NCBI RefSeq assembly: GCF_002797535.1
Contig: NZ_PGFD01000001.1
Coordinates: 1,736,001-1,800,000, forward strand
DNA length: 64,000 bases
Reading direction: 5' to 3'
Source of the DNA: Chryseobacterium geocarposphaerae
GTDB lineage: Bacteria > Bacteroidota > Bacteroidia > Flavobacteriales > Weeksellaceae
Each line of letters opens with the position of its first letter. The stretch's first letter is position 1. A program made the translations under genes and the position numbers. A model generated the notes under the pieces. That model did no database searches. It was not told where the DNA came from and worked only from the letters and a program-made list of their open reading frames with translations. Below are positions 53,608 to 61,303 of the stretch, piece after piece.

Positions 53608-53636
53608 GGTTGCGGCGACCTGCGGTCGCCGCAACC
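53608..53636 (-). terminator. GC-rich hairpin 1, minus-strand terminator for the HD gene
   Basis: Perfect 13-bp stem GGTTGCGGCGACC / GGTCGCCGCAACC with a TGC loop. On the minus strand it is followed by TTTTTTATAAT. It is very GC-rich compared with its surroundings. Confidence 0.8.
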
Positions 53637-53661
53637 CTATATTTTCAGCATGTTTATTATG

Positions 53662-53690
53662 AGTTTCGGCGGGCAAAGCCCGCCGAAACT
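53662..53690 (+). terminator. GC-rich hairpin 2, plus-strand terminator for the thioesterase
   Basis: Perfect 13-bp stem AGTTTCGGCGGGC / GCCCGCCGAAACT with an AAA loop, then TTTTTATTT on the plus strand. It may be a repeated intergenic element. Confidence 0.8.
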
Positions 53691-53735
53691 TTTTATTTAC
53701 CTTCCTTCATTGTGGACTAAAACTTATTTTACAAA

Positions 53736-54326
53736 TTACCTCAACACCTTTTCAGATTCAAGGCTAAGGTTCAATAAATGATGGAAAGCCTCTCCCATTT
53801 CATCGGAAGCTCTTACGATGGCATTCTCCAACATATTTCTGATTTGTTTTTCCGTTACTCCGGCTTCTGTCCAGCTTTTTCCCGAAGTATGGGAATTCAG
53901 GATGAAAGGCATGATTCTGTCGATGGCACAAGCAAAAATGGCATCCGGAGTTTTTTCTTCCTCAAATTCAAGCCACAAATTAAAGAATTCCGTACGCAAA
54001 GGTTCATCTAAAATCCCGAAGATCTTTTGGGCAGAAAGTTTTTCTCTTTCAAATTTCCCTACCATAGCAGCTTCATCAAATAAAAATGTATCTCCTGCTT
54101 CAATCTCTACCAGATCATGAATGGAAAGCATTCTTATTACTCTCAATAAATCAATATCTGCCCTGTTTTTCGCGTAAGGAAAAAGAATCTGAGCTAAAAT
54201 AATTATTTGCCAGGAATGTTCTGCCGTATTTTCTCTTCTGGTATCATCCGCATTATAGTTTCTTCTTTGTACATTTTTCAGGGCATCTACCGCCAGGATA
54301 AAATCAATCTCCTTCTGTATTTTCAT
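53736..54326 (-). CDS. HD-domain phosphohydrolase (YfbR/5'-nucleotidase-like)
   Basis: The 196-residue protein has the HD metal site: TAEHSWQ (His37), then SIHDLVEIEAGD with His70-Asp71 and Glu74, and a later FACAIDRIMPF with the fourth-ligand Asp. Conserved NYNADDTRRE precedes it. This pattern is the YfbR-like group of deoxynucleoside 5'-monophosphatases; a substrate is not assigned. It is convergent with the thioesterase gene across the two GC-rich hairpins. Confidence 0.85.
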   Translation of the reverse strand: MKIQKEIDFILAVDALKNVQRRNYNADDTRRENTAEHSWQIIILAQILFPYAKNRADIDLLRVIRMLSIHDLVEIEAGDTFLFDEAAMVGKFEREKLSAQKIFGILDEPLRTEFFNLWLEFEEEKTPDAIFACAIDRIMPFILNSHTSGKSWTEAGVTEKQIRNMLENAIVRASDEMGEAFHHLLNLSLESEKVLR

Positions 54327-54639
54327 TCTTTATTGTTATTTACATGATCATATTTTGAATTCATTTATAAAATGTCGATCAAAATTTCTGACCTAAAAAT
54401 ACGAAAATTTAAAATTTTTGGAAAATTTTAAGGCTTAAATAAAACTAAGATGAAAATCAACAAAAATTTATTTTACTGATTATCAATATTTTAAATAATA
54501 AAATTAAAAAATTACACTACTTTGTATTGCATAATACCATTTTATTTACATATCTTTGTAATGTAAAATCGAAATAGGATCAACTAGCTAGGTTCCGAAC
54601 TTCGAAAATTATATAACTAATTAACAAAACTTATTAAAG
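54327..54639. other. AT-rich leader region before padR
   Basis: The 313-bp divergent spacer has no gene or known RNA motif. It contains the promoter described next and an 80-base leader. Long runs of A and T occupy 54400-54540. Confidence 0.6.
54527..54558 (+). promoter_or_regulatory. Promoter of the PadR-PspC operon
   Basis: TTG (54527-54529), 21 bp, TATCTTTG (54551-54558). Predicted mRNA leader of about 75-80 bases before the PadR ATG. Confidence 0.65.
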
Positions 54640-54969
54640 ATGAATACTGAAAATACCAAAGCGCAAATGCGAAAAGGAATTCTGGAATTCTGTATTTTAA
54701 GTCTCATCAATCATCGTGAAATGTATGTTTCCGACCTAATAGATGAACTGAAAAAAGGAAAACTGGATGTAGTAGAAGGAACACTCTACCCTCTTTTAAC
54801 AAGATTAAAAAACGGCGAGTTCCTTTCATACAGATGGGAAGAATCTACAGGAGGACCTCCGAGAAAATATTACCAGATCACCGAAAAAGGTAAATTATTT
54901 TTAGATGAACTTCAAAATACCTGGAACGAACTAACAGATTCCGTAAACCAAATCACTCAAAAAAATTAA
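54640..54969 (+). CDS. PadR-family transcriptional regulator
   Basis: The 109-residue protein has a winged helix-turn-helix: KAQMRKGILEFCILSLINHREMYVSDLIDEL, then DVVEGTLYPLLTRLKNGEFLSYRWEES and GPPRKYYQITEKGKLFLDEL. These are the classic PadR blocks with the wing GPPRKYY. It likely represses its own operon under envelope or drug stress, as for PadR-PspC pairs elsewhere; this is inferred from position. The PspC gene follows after 11 bp. Confidence 0.95.
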   Translation: MNTENTKAQMRKGILEFCILSLINHREMYVSDLIDELKKGKLDVVEGTLYPLLTRLKNGEFLSYRWEESTGGPPRKYYQITEKGKLFLDELQNTWNELTDSVNQITQKN

Positions 54970-54980
54970 AAAACAAAGCT

Positions 54981-56702
54981 ATGAACAAGACACTCTCAAT
55001 AGGACTCGCAGGTTTTTCTTTTACCATAGAAGAACACGCATATATAAAGCTTAGCGATTACCTGAATGCACTGAGAAGCTCGCTGGATGCTTCGGAAGCT
55101 GATGAGGTAATGCATGACATAGAAATCAGAATGGTAGAAATCTTCAGAGATTCTTTAGGAAAACGTGAAGTAATTAATGATACTGATGTAGAAAAAGTAA
55201 TTGCTCAGATCGGATCTCCAGAAAAAATCGAAGAACAGGAAGAAGCTTATTATTCTGAAAAAAACACAAAAAAAACATACTCTTCAGGAACTGAATATAC
55301 GGATAAAAAACAATTGTTCCGTGACCCTGAAAGACAAAAAATAGCAGGTGTTTGTGCAGGTTTGGCTCATTATGTAGGAATGGACATTACAGCAATGAGA
55401 GCGATCTGGTTAGGGATTTTCATCTTAGGGATTTTCACAGCAGCCGTTTCATCAACCCTTGTTTTCCTACTTTACGTAATCCTTTGGGCGGTATTACCAA
55501 AAGCAGAGACAGCAGCAGATTTCCTGAAAATGAAGGGAAAGCCTATGAACTTCGACAATCTTAAGAATGAGTCTAATAAATTGGTACAATTTGCCAACGA
55601 ATCTACTCAGAGGGTCGGAGAAATCTATAACGAGAACAAACCTTATATCAATAACGCAGGAAGTGGACTTTGGAATGTATTCCGTTATATCTTAGGTGGA
55701 ATCTTCGCATTCATGTCCTTATCTTGTTTAATCGGAGTATTTGTAGTATTCGGCTTCATGGGAGCAGACAGCGACTTCCCTCCTGTCAGCGAAATGAATT
55801 TCTATTTTGACAATGACAGTATGAAATACATCATCATGGCATTGATCACCTTAGGAAGCTTGATTCCTGCAATGATCTTCGGATTATTAAGCATTAAATT
55901 AATTTCTCCTAAAACGAAATTAAGAAACACGGGATGGGTAATCGGAGCATTATTCCTTGCATTGATCTCTTTAGGCACTTATTTCGGAGTTAGCATGGCA
56001 AGACAGGAAATGTTCCTGAAAGGTCATAAGGAAGACACGGAAGAAGTTGCTATCAACACACAATCTGACAGTATTTATGTAGATGTAAAGCAAGTGACTA
56101 TTCCTCAAAATTTCAAAGGGTACGATAACGATCTTTATTCCGATAAAATCTCTGTATTCAAAAAAGACTGGATCCATGTGGATGTAACAAGAAAAGCAGA
56201 TATCAAAACTCCATATTTGATTATTAAAAAAGAAGCTAAAGGATATAATCTTCCATTAAATGTAAGTGTTCCGGTAGAGGTGATCAATAACAGAATCGTT
56301 CTTCCCAACTTTGTAAAATATCCTTATGAACACAGATTCAGAGATTACAGCATCGATTATGAATTGGTAGTTCCTTTGAAGACCATTGTACTTCCTGCAA
56401 AACATGATCTTATCAACTTTGATGGAGACTTAAATGCAGACGGAATCAATGATAACGATCAGGAAAAAGACGAAGACGGAAACATCAAGATTGAAAAAAA
56501 CAAGATTACTGTAAACGGCTCTACCATTGAATATAATTCTGATGATGAAGACAGCATCATTGTAAACGGTAAAAAAGTGCCGAGCAACCAGGCTGACAAA
56601 GTAATTGATTCTATGAAAAACAGCATCAAGAAGATGAAAGGAGGTAATCTGGACATCAAAGTAAACGAAGGTAAAAACGAAATTTCCATCCAAACTAAAT
56701 AA
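54981..56702 (+). CDS. PspC-domain envelope-stress protein
   Basis: The 573-residue protein starts with a ~95-residue cytoplasmic, charged domain. The PspC domain at about 114-180 (RDPERQKIAGVCAGLAHYVGMD plus a membrane helix) follows, then three more hydrophobic helices (about 235-260, 280-305 and 315-338). A ~230-residue extracytoplasmic beta-rich domain ends in an Asp/Asn/Lys-rich tail. It likely senses envelope stress through its outer domain. It is co-transcribed with PadR. Confidence 0.88.
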   Translation: MNKTLSIGLAGFSFTIEEHAYIKLSDYLNALRSSLDASEADEVMHDIEIRMVEIFRDSLGKREVINDTDVEKVIAQIGSPEKIEEQEEAYYSEKNTKKTYSSGTEYTDKKQLFRDPERQKIAGVCAGLAHYVGMDITAMRAIWLGIFILGIFTAAVSSTLVFLLYVILWAVLPKAETAADFLKMKGKPMNFDNLKNESNKLVQFANESTQRVGEIYNENKPYINNAGSGLWNVFRYILGGIFAFMSLSCLIGVFVVFGFMGADSDFPPVSEMNFYFDNDSMKYIIMALITLGSLIPAMIFGLLSIKLISPKTKLRNTGWVIGALFLALISLGTYFGVSMARQEMFLKGHKEDTEEVAINTQSDSIYVDVKQVTIPQNFKGYDNDLYSDKISVFKKDWIHVDVTRKADIKTPYLIIKKEAKGYNLPLNVSVPVEVINNRIVLPNFVKYPYEHRFRDYSIDYELVVPLKTIVLPAKHDLINFDGDLNADGINDNDQEKDEDGNIKIEKNKITVNGSTIEYNSDDEDSIIVNGKKVPSNQADKVIDSMKNSIKKMKGGNLDIKVNEGKNEISIQTK

Positions 56703-56711
56703 TTAACTGCA

Positions 56712-56773
56712 GAGAGTGGCAGAAGGTGTGAATGAATAACACAACCGTTTGAAATTCACACTCTTCTTCTCTC
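56712..56773. repeat. Imperfect long hairpin behind the PspC gene
   Basis: Left arm GAGAGTGGCAGAAGGTGTGAAT (56712-56733) and right arm ATTCACACTCTTCTTCTCTC (56754-56773) pair with a few mismatches around a 20-base loop. It may act as a 3' mRNA hairpin. Confidence 0.5.
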
Positions 56774-56824
56774 ACAGAAAATAAAAAATATAAATATTTA
56801 GTTCTCTATGTAAATAAAAATCTT

Positions 56825-56832
56825 TACATTTG
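56825..56832 (+). promoter_or_regulatory. Candidate -7 box of the microprotein gene
   Basis: TACATTTG matches TAnnTTTG, about 48 bp before the ATG at 56881. The -33 position is weak (TTTAG). Confidence 0.55.
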
Positions 56833-56880
56833 TATAACAAAAAATCATAACCAAAAACACTCAATAAAATATCAATAATC

Positions 56881-56943
56881 ATGGTACAACTGGCACTAGA
56901 AATTGTAATGAAAATCGTTGATTTAATCAGCAGTTTATTTTAA
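56881..56943 (+). CDS. Putative 20-residue amphipathic microprotein
   Basis: ATG at 56881 to TAA at 56941-56943 encodes MVQLALEIVMKIVDLISSLF. Polar residues Gln3, Glu7, Lys11, Asp14 and Ser17/18 recur every 3-4 positions while the rest are Val, Leu, Ile, Met and Phe, giving one hydrophobic face and one narrow polar face of a helix. Net charge is near -1. This is the general design of phenol-soluble-modulin-like or type I toxin peptides. It has its own -7 box upstream and a hairpin with T-run downstream, so it looks like a self-contained gene. No homology claim is made. Confidence 0.5.
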   Translation: MVQLALEIVMKIVDLISSLF

Positions 56944-56970
56944 GAGCGATAATATTTCAATATATTTGTA

Positions 56971-56995
56971 AAGTATAACCACTTTGGTTATACTT
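56971..56995 (+). terminator. Terminator of the microprotein gene
   Basis: Stem AAGTATAACC / GGTTATACTT with ACTTT loop, then TTTTTG. A TATATTTG box at 56961-56968 also sits here and could start transcription for the acyltransferase gene. Confidence 0.75.
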
Positions 56996-57017
56996 TTTTG
57001 TTTTTAATTCAAACGAT

Positions 57018-57614
57018 ATGAGAAAGCTGATTGGCAAACTGATGTTAAAACTAATGGGTTGGAAAGTTGTCTTACAAGGCGATGTAAACAGCCTGAACAG
57101 ATGTATTCTGGTGGTTGCGCCCCATACCCACAATATGGAATATATCCTGGGAAATCTTGCCTATTGGTCATTGGAAAAGCCTTTAAAAGTAATCATTAAA
57201 GATGCTCATACAAAAGCTTGGTATGGCGGATTGGTAAAGGGACTGGGAGGAATTGGTATTGACAGAAGCCAAAAGAATGACCTGATAAATTTCGTGGCCA
57301 AACAATTTGCAAAAGAGGACTTCAGTCTGGTAATCACCCCGGAAGGTACAAGAAGCTGGGTTCCAAAATGGAGAAAAGGCTTCTATCATATGGCTTTGGC
57401 AGCAAAAGTCCCTATCGTTTTAGCAGCAGGAGATTTTAAAAGAAAAATAATTTATCTGGGTTACACGATTCCTTACGAGAGAATTGCTTCAACATCTTTT
57501 ACTGATATTATGGAAGAAATCCAGAATTATTATATTAAAAATGATATAGTGCCGAAAATTCCAGCCAACTGGAATCCGAATATTATGGGGAATGATACCG
57601 ATGCTAAAAGTTAG
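57018..57614 (+). CDS. Lysophospholipid/1-acylglycerol-3-phosphate-type acyltransferase
   Basis: The 198-residue PlsC-like protein has motif I as VVAPHTHNMEY (His36, Glu41), so the usual His-x4-Asp reads His-x4-Glu. Motif III is TPEGTRS (Glu109-Ser113), and GFYHMALAAKVPIV is motif IV. LVKGLGGIGIDRSQ is motif II. It would transfer an acyl group to a lysolipid or glycerol phosphate at the inner membrane. No full membrane helix is evident; association may be peripheral. The thioesterase gene follows 45 bp later. Confidence 0.85.
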   Translation: MRKLIGKLMLKLMGWKVVLQGDVNSLNRCILVVAPHTHNMEYILGNLAYWSLEKPLKVIIKDAHTKAWYGGLVKGLGGIGIDRSQKNDLINFVAKQFAKEDFSLVITPEGTRSWVPKWRKGFYHMALAAKVPIVLAAGDFKRKIIYLGYTIPYERIASTSFTDIMEEIQNYYIKNDIVPKIPANWNPNIMGNDTDAKS

Positions 57615-57659
57615 AAGCAAAATTATTTACTTATTACAACAAAAAGCTATACTCTCGCA

Positions 57660-58091
57660 ATGTATAAAGATAAAACTAAAGAAGAAATATTAGCATTCAT
57701 CAATAACTGGGGAGGCGAAACATTTGCCAAAACGCTCGAAATAAAATTCACCGATATTGATCTTGAAAATGAAACATTAACGGCAATCATGCCTGTTTTG
57801 CCAAGAATACATCAGCCTTTCGGAATTATGCATGGCGGAGCAAGCTGTGTGCTGGCTGAGACAATGGGTTCAAGCCTGTCGAATATCTTCATTGACGGAG
57901 AAAAATATTACGGCGTAGGTACCAATATTAATACCAATCATTTAAGAAGTAAAAAAGACGGTATCGTAACAGCTGTTGCCCGCTTTATTCGAAAAGGAAG
58001 AACAATGCATGTTTCTGAAATTGAAATTCGTGATGAAAAAGGCCAATTGGTAAGCCACACTACAATGACGAATAATATTATCAACAGATAA
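57660..58091 (+). CDS. PaaI-family hotdog thioesterase (possible MenI)
   Basis: The 143-residue hotdog protein has IHQPFGIMHGGASCVLAETMGS, the PaaI/MenI motif with Gly-x-x-His-Gly-Gly and a Glu on the helix, then VGTNINTNHLRSKKDGIVTAVA. It should hydrolyse an aryl- or acyl-CoA. Because menF lies 3.2 kb downstream on the same strand, DHNA-CoA in menaquinone synthesis is a reasonable substrate. In other flavobacteria such a gene often adjoins menF (recalled, not checked). Confidence 0.85.
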   Translation: MYKDKTKEEILAFINNWGGETFAKTLEIKFTDIDLENETLTAIMPVLPRIHQPFGIMHGGASCVLAETMGSSLSNIFIDGEKYYGVGTNINTNHLRSKKDGIVTAVARFIRKGRTMHVSEIEIRDEKGQLVSHTTMTNNIINR

Positions 58092-58112
58092 GAAATTTCA
58101 AACAAAATACAT

Positions 58113-58136
58113 AAAGACTCAAAATATTGAGTCTTT
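58113..58136 (+). terminator. Terminator of the thioesterase gene
   Basis: Stem AAAGACTCAA / TTGAGTCTTT with AATA loop, followed by TTTTATA. Confidence 0.88.
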
Positions 58137-58204
58137 TTTTATATACTTGCTGCAACCTTTTTATTTTTTTGCATCTTATATATAGAAATTAAAAATCTAT
58201 TTAT

Positions 58205-59278
58205 ATGAAAAAACTATTATCCCCTTTTCTTGTCTTTGCTCTATGCATTTTTAATTCTTGTACCAATAACGCAAGTACAATGAATGACGAAGTTGCCAAA
58301 ACACTTACACCATCTTATGATGTATATGTCGCAGGTAAAGAAAACAACAAGGCCAGTTATTGGAAAAACACTTTAAAAACAGAACTTACGAATGGAGAAG
58401 ATATAACGCCTTTAGAAATAATCGTTCAAAGCAATAATGTGTATGTAACAGGAACTAAAGGCCCAACCCCAACTTCACTTAAGCCTATTCATTTTTTTTG
58501 GAAGAACGGAACAAGATATGAAATCAAACAGTACCTTAATCTTCCGAGCACTGGGCTAAGTGATATTACAGCCTTTACAGTCTATGAAGGCAATGTTTAT
58601 TTTGCAGGTTATGTAGAAAACCCTAACGCAGTAAACCCATTGGAGAAATATGAGCTTTGCTACTGGAAAAACGATTCTAAGAACATTCTCTATAAAAGTC
58701 AGTATATCCCTTCCGCAGAAGGCATTACTGCTGCAAATTCAGTTACAGGTACAGAGGTTTATGTATCGGCTAGAATTACCGATAATAATCAAAATACAGA
58801 CAGAGGATATTTTAAAAATTTAACTTTCAATTCTTTAGGACAATCCAATAATGTATATAACTTTGCAAAAAATAACAACGGACTTCATCTTTTATATCTT
58901 AAAAACGGCGTCCAATATTACTCCAAAAACATTTTCACCAATTCAGATATATATATTGGAAATAATATAAACCCAGTAGGGGCTCTTGGTCATTTAGTAA
59001 CCGATAAAGCATCGAACGATTTCTACACTTATGAATTAGGAAATAATTATTACAAAAACAATACTTTAATTTCTACCAATTTTTCATCTCTAACTAATAT
59101 TCAAAATATGTTTGTGCTCAATAATAATATTTATATGATTAAATATAGTATTTCTAATGGCACTTATACCGGAAAAGTATTTGTAAACGGAGTGGAAGCC
59201 CAAACGATTACGAGTACACAAAACAGTTCACAAAACTTCACTGGGACCTTCAATGCAGTGTACGTTGTAGAAAATTAA
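58205..59278 (+). CDS. Lipoprotein with repeated YWKN motifs, first gene of the sigma-fusion trio
   Basis: The 357-residue protein has a signal with lipobox FNSC (Cys19). The mature part repeats a unit with D/N-V-Y-V-A/T-G, a polar turn and Y/F-W-K-N (DVYVAGKENNKASYWKN, VYVTG ... FFWKNG, VYFAG ... CYWKN, VYVSAR ... GYFKN), which suggests a beta-propeller. It is likely anchored at the outer membrane or in the periplasm. The sigma-fusion gene starts 4 bp after its stop, so the pair is coupled. A binding or sensing role is inferred. Confidence 0.7.
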   Translation: MKKLLSPFLVFALCIFNSCTNNASTMNDEVAKTLTPSYDVYVAGKENNKASYWKNTLKTELTNGEDITPLEIIVQSNNVYVTGTKGPTPTSLKPIHFFWKNGTRYEIKQYLNLPSTGLSDITAFTVYEGNVYFAGYVENPNAVNPLEKYELCYWKNDSKNILYKSQYIPSAEGITAANSVTGTEVYVSARITDNNQNTDRGYFKNLTFNSLGQSNNVYNFAKNNNGLHLLYLKNGVQYYSKNIFTNSDIYIGNNINPVGALGHLVTDKASNDFYTYELGNNYYKNNTLISTNFSSLTNIQNMFVLNNNIYMIKYSISNGTYTGKVFVNGVEAQTITSTQNSSQNFTGTFNAVYVVEN

Positions 59279-59282
59279 ATGA

Positions 59283-60377
59283 ATGGCAAAAATAAAAACT
59301 GACTGGCAAAAAATCTATCTCGACTATTCCCCAAAACTTTTGGGGATTTGTCGCAGATATATCCAGGATATTTACATTGCGGAAGATATCATACAGGATA
59401 GCTTCATTACTGCCATGCAGAAAGACCATCAGCTTCATGATGAAAAAGCTCTTTTTGGCTGGTTAAAAAAAATTGTGGTCAACAATTCTTTACAATACCT
59501 AAGAAAATTCAGCAAAGATAATTTTGTGAATACCGAAGCTTTAGAAATTCCAGATACATACTCAGAAATGGAACATCATTCCCGGGAAGAGAAAAACATC
59601 TTTATTTATGATTTCTCGAATGAAGAATTATTGTCATCTATAGACAATCTTCCACCTCACCATAAATCTGTTTTCAATTTATACTTTATTGAAAACCATT
59701 CCCATGCAGAAATTGCCGGTTTATTAGGGATTACGATAAACACTTCGAAGTCTCATCTTTTGCGGGCGAAAAAATCCATTCAAACGTATTTACTCAACAA
59801 TATAATCAATCACAATACTCCTAAAAATAAAACAGCACAACTGCTTGTTATTTTCGGATTGGGAGGACTATTGTGGGCACAAACCTTTAGAAGTAAATTT
59901 TCAGATTTTCAAATTGCAACCTCTAAAAAATTAGAAATTCCTGAAAATATCACAATCAAAACCTCTACATTTCATCCTTATCGATCAAGCCTGAAAAAGA
60001 AAGTAATCATCGCTTCAACCTGCATAATCATTATTCTTTCTTCTCTATTTTTATTTAATACAAAAAGTCATTTCTTTCTCCAGAATCAATCGATTACTCA
60101 GGATTCAATACTGGAAAAGAATAACGAAACATCCGGAAGCCAGTATTCAAAAGAAAAATCCGTTTCCGAAAGAAATGTATCAATAAATACAGTCAATCCA
60201 TCCATAAAAATGAAACAGGATACATCAGAAAGCCTTGATAGTACTGAGAAAAAAAGCATTAAAAACAAAGGAAAAACACAAAAAATACTTCTTAAAGACA
60301 CCGTAAAAGAAACTTCCCAAAAAGTGATTGTTGTGAAAAAAATCATCAAAAGAGATACTATATTTGTAGAAAGATAA
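59283..60377 (+). CDS. ECF sigma factor fused to a transmembrane C-terminal domain
   Basis: The 364-residue protein has an ECF sigma factor over about 1-172: region 2 (about 10-80, YSPKLLGICRRYIQD and WLKKIVVNNSLQYLR) and region 4 (about 113-170, IDNLPPHHKSVFNLYFIE and HAEIAGLLGI plus NTSKSHLLRAKK). A hydrophobic stretch at about 184-200 follows, then FRSKFSDFQI (202-211), then a strong membrane helix at about 240-258. A Ser/Lys-rich tail of about 105 residues ends KKIIKRDTIFVER. The middle resembles anti-sigma-like proteins. Neighbours are a lipoprotein (4 bp) and an outer-membrane protein (12 bp). Confidence 0.85.
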   Translation: MAKIKTDWQKIYLDYSPKLLGICRRYIQDIYIAEDIIQDSFITAMQKDHQLHDEKALFGWLKKIVVNNSLQYLRKFSKDNFVNTEALEIPDTYSEMEHHSREEKNIFIYDFSNEELLSSIDNLPPHHKSVFNLYFIENHSHAEIAGLLGITINTSKSHLLRAKKSIQTYLLNNIINHNTPKNKTAQLLVIFGLGGLLWAQTFRSKFSDFQIATSKKLEIPENITIKTSTFHPYRSSLKKKVIIASTCIIIILSSLFLFNTKSHFFLQNQSITQDSILEKNNETSGSQYSKEKSVSERNVSINTVNPSIKMKQDTSESLDSTEKKSIKNKGKTQKILLKDTVKETSQKVIVVKKIIKRDTIFVER

Positions 60378-60389
60378 ACTTATCGAGCC

Positions 60390-61283
60390 ATGTTTTTAAA
60401 AAAGACTATTTTCCTCTTTTCTCTCATCATAATCAACTTTTCATGGGCACAAAAAAAGAAAAAAATAGATACGGTATATGTTTATGAAAAAGTGATTGTA
60501 CACGATACGGTTTATCTGGAAAAACCTTTACGGCTAAAATCAGCCAATCTGGTTATAGCTCCGTTAACGATTTCTCAAAAGGAAATAAAAGACATATACC
60601 AGGAAAATATCAACAAACAAAAGTCTGAGAAAAAGATCAAACGTAAAGTCTTCAATGCATTCCAATATGGTGTGGAAGCCGGGATAGGATTTAAAAACTC
60701 GGACTGGACAGCATTTATATCCAAAAATAAACAACAGTTCGGCGAAAATTTAGGGCTCTGGATTTCCAAAAACTTATTCGCCTCTCCTTTATCTCTGATA
60801 CTTTCTGCAAATGTTTATCATTGGAACTCCTCTTTTGATCTGGATGCCAATAAAGAAGATACTATTCTCAATGGATTTTATTTTACGACAGACCAACAGC
60901 CTTTATTATTTCAAAGATTCAACAATAAACATTTTGAATACGCTTTACGGTTAAAAATTGCCTATGAATGGAAAAATATCCGCCCATTTGCCGGTATTTT
61001 AGTCAATCATAATGTATACAAGATGCAGTTTCTGGTTCCTGAAAATAATGTTTTGAATTCATTGGAAGACTTTAAAAGTCAGCAAACCAACATTGGATTT
61101 TCATTCGGACTACAATACAGGGTTTTAAAACATTTTATTTTTTTTGCGGAATATCAACACTACCAGATGAAAAACATTTCGCTAAAAAACAACGCATTTG
61201 ATTTTGACATTTTTAAGACTAATAATACCTTTGCAGAAAGTAAAATCAACTTCGGAATTTCCTACATCATCTCCAAGATCTGA
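60390..61283 (+). CDS. Outer-membrane beta-barrel protein with DT-motif N-terminus
   Basis: The 297-residue protein has a signal peptide (MFLKKTIFLFSLIIINFSWA then Q). The mature start is VYVYEKVIVHDTVYLEK, similar in pattern to the tail of the sigma-fusion protein (KKIIKRDTIFVE). A charged linker (IYQENINKQKSEKK) is followed by alternating aromatic strands and a final FGISYIISKI, typical of an eight- to ten-strand barrel. It may be the outer-membrane partner of the membrane sigma protein. Function is inferred from context. Confidence 0.75.
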   Translation: MFLKKTIFLFSLIIINFSWAQKKKKIDTVYVYEKVIVHDTVYLEKPLRLKSANLVIAPLTISQKEIKDIYQENINKQKSEKKIKRKVFNAFQYGVEAGIGFKNSDWTAFISKNKQQFGENLGLWISKNLFASPLSLILSANVYHWNSSFDLDANKEDTILNGFYFTTDQQPLLFQRFNNKHFEYALRLKIAYEWKNIRPFAGILVNHNVYKMQFLVPENNVLNSLEDFKSQQTNIGFSFGLQYRVLKHFIFFAEYQHYQMKNISLKNNAFDFDIFKTNNTFAESKINFGISYIISKI

Positions 61284-61303
61284 TTTTAAAAATGTAGTAC
61301 ATA

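Noticed and set aside
53572..53781. 69-residue frame across the two GC-rich hairpins
   Set aside because: It overlaps the end of the thioesterase gene and consists of hairpin sequence; no coding logic.
59283..60377. Sigma fusion as a sequencing or frameshift artefact
   Set aside because: The frame is continuous, the linker is long and typical of the genome's composition, and the next gene has its own signal peptide 12 bp later; artefact is possible but not indicated.
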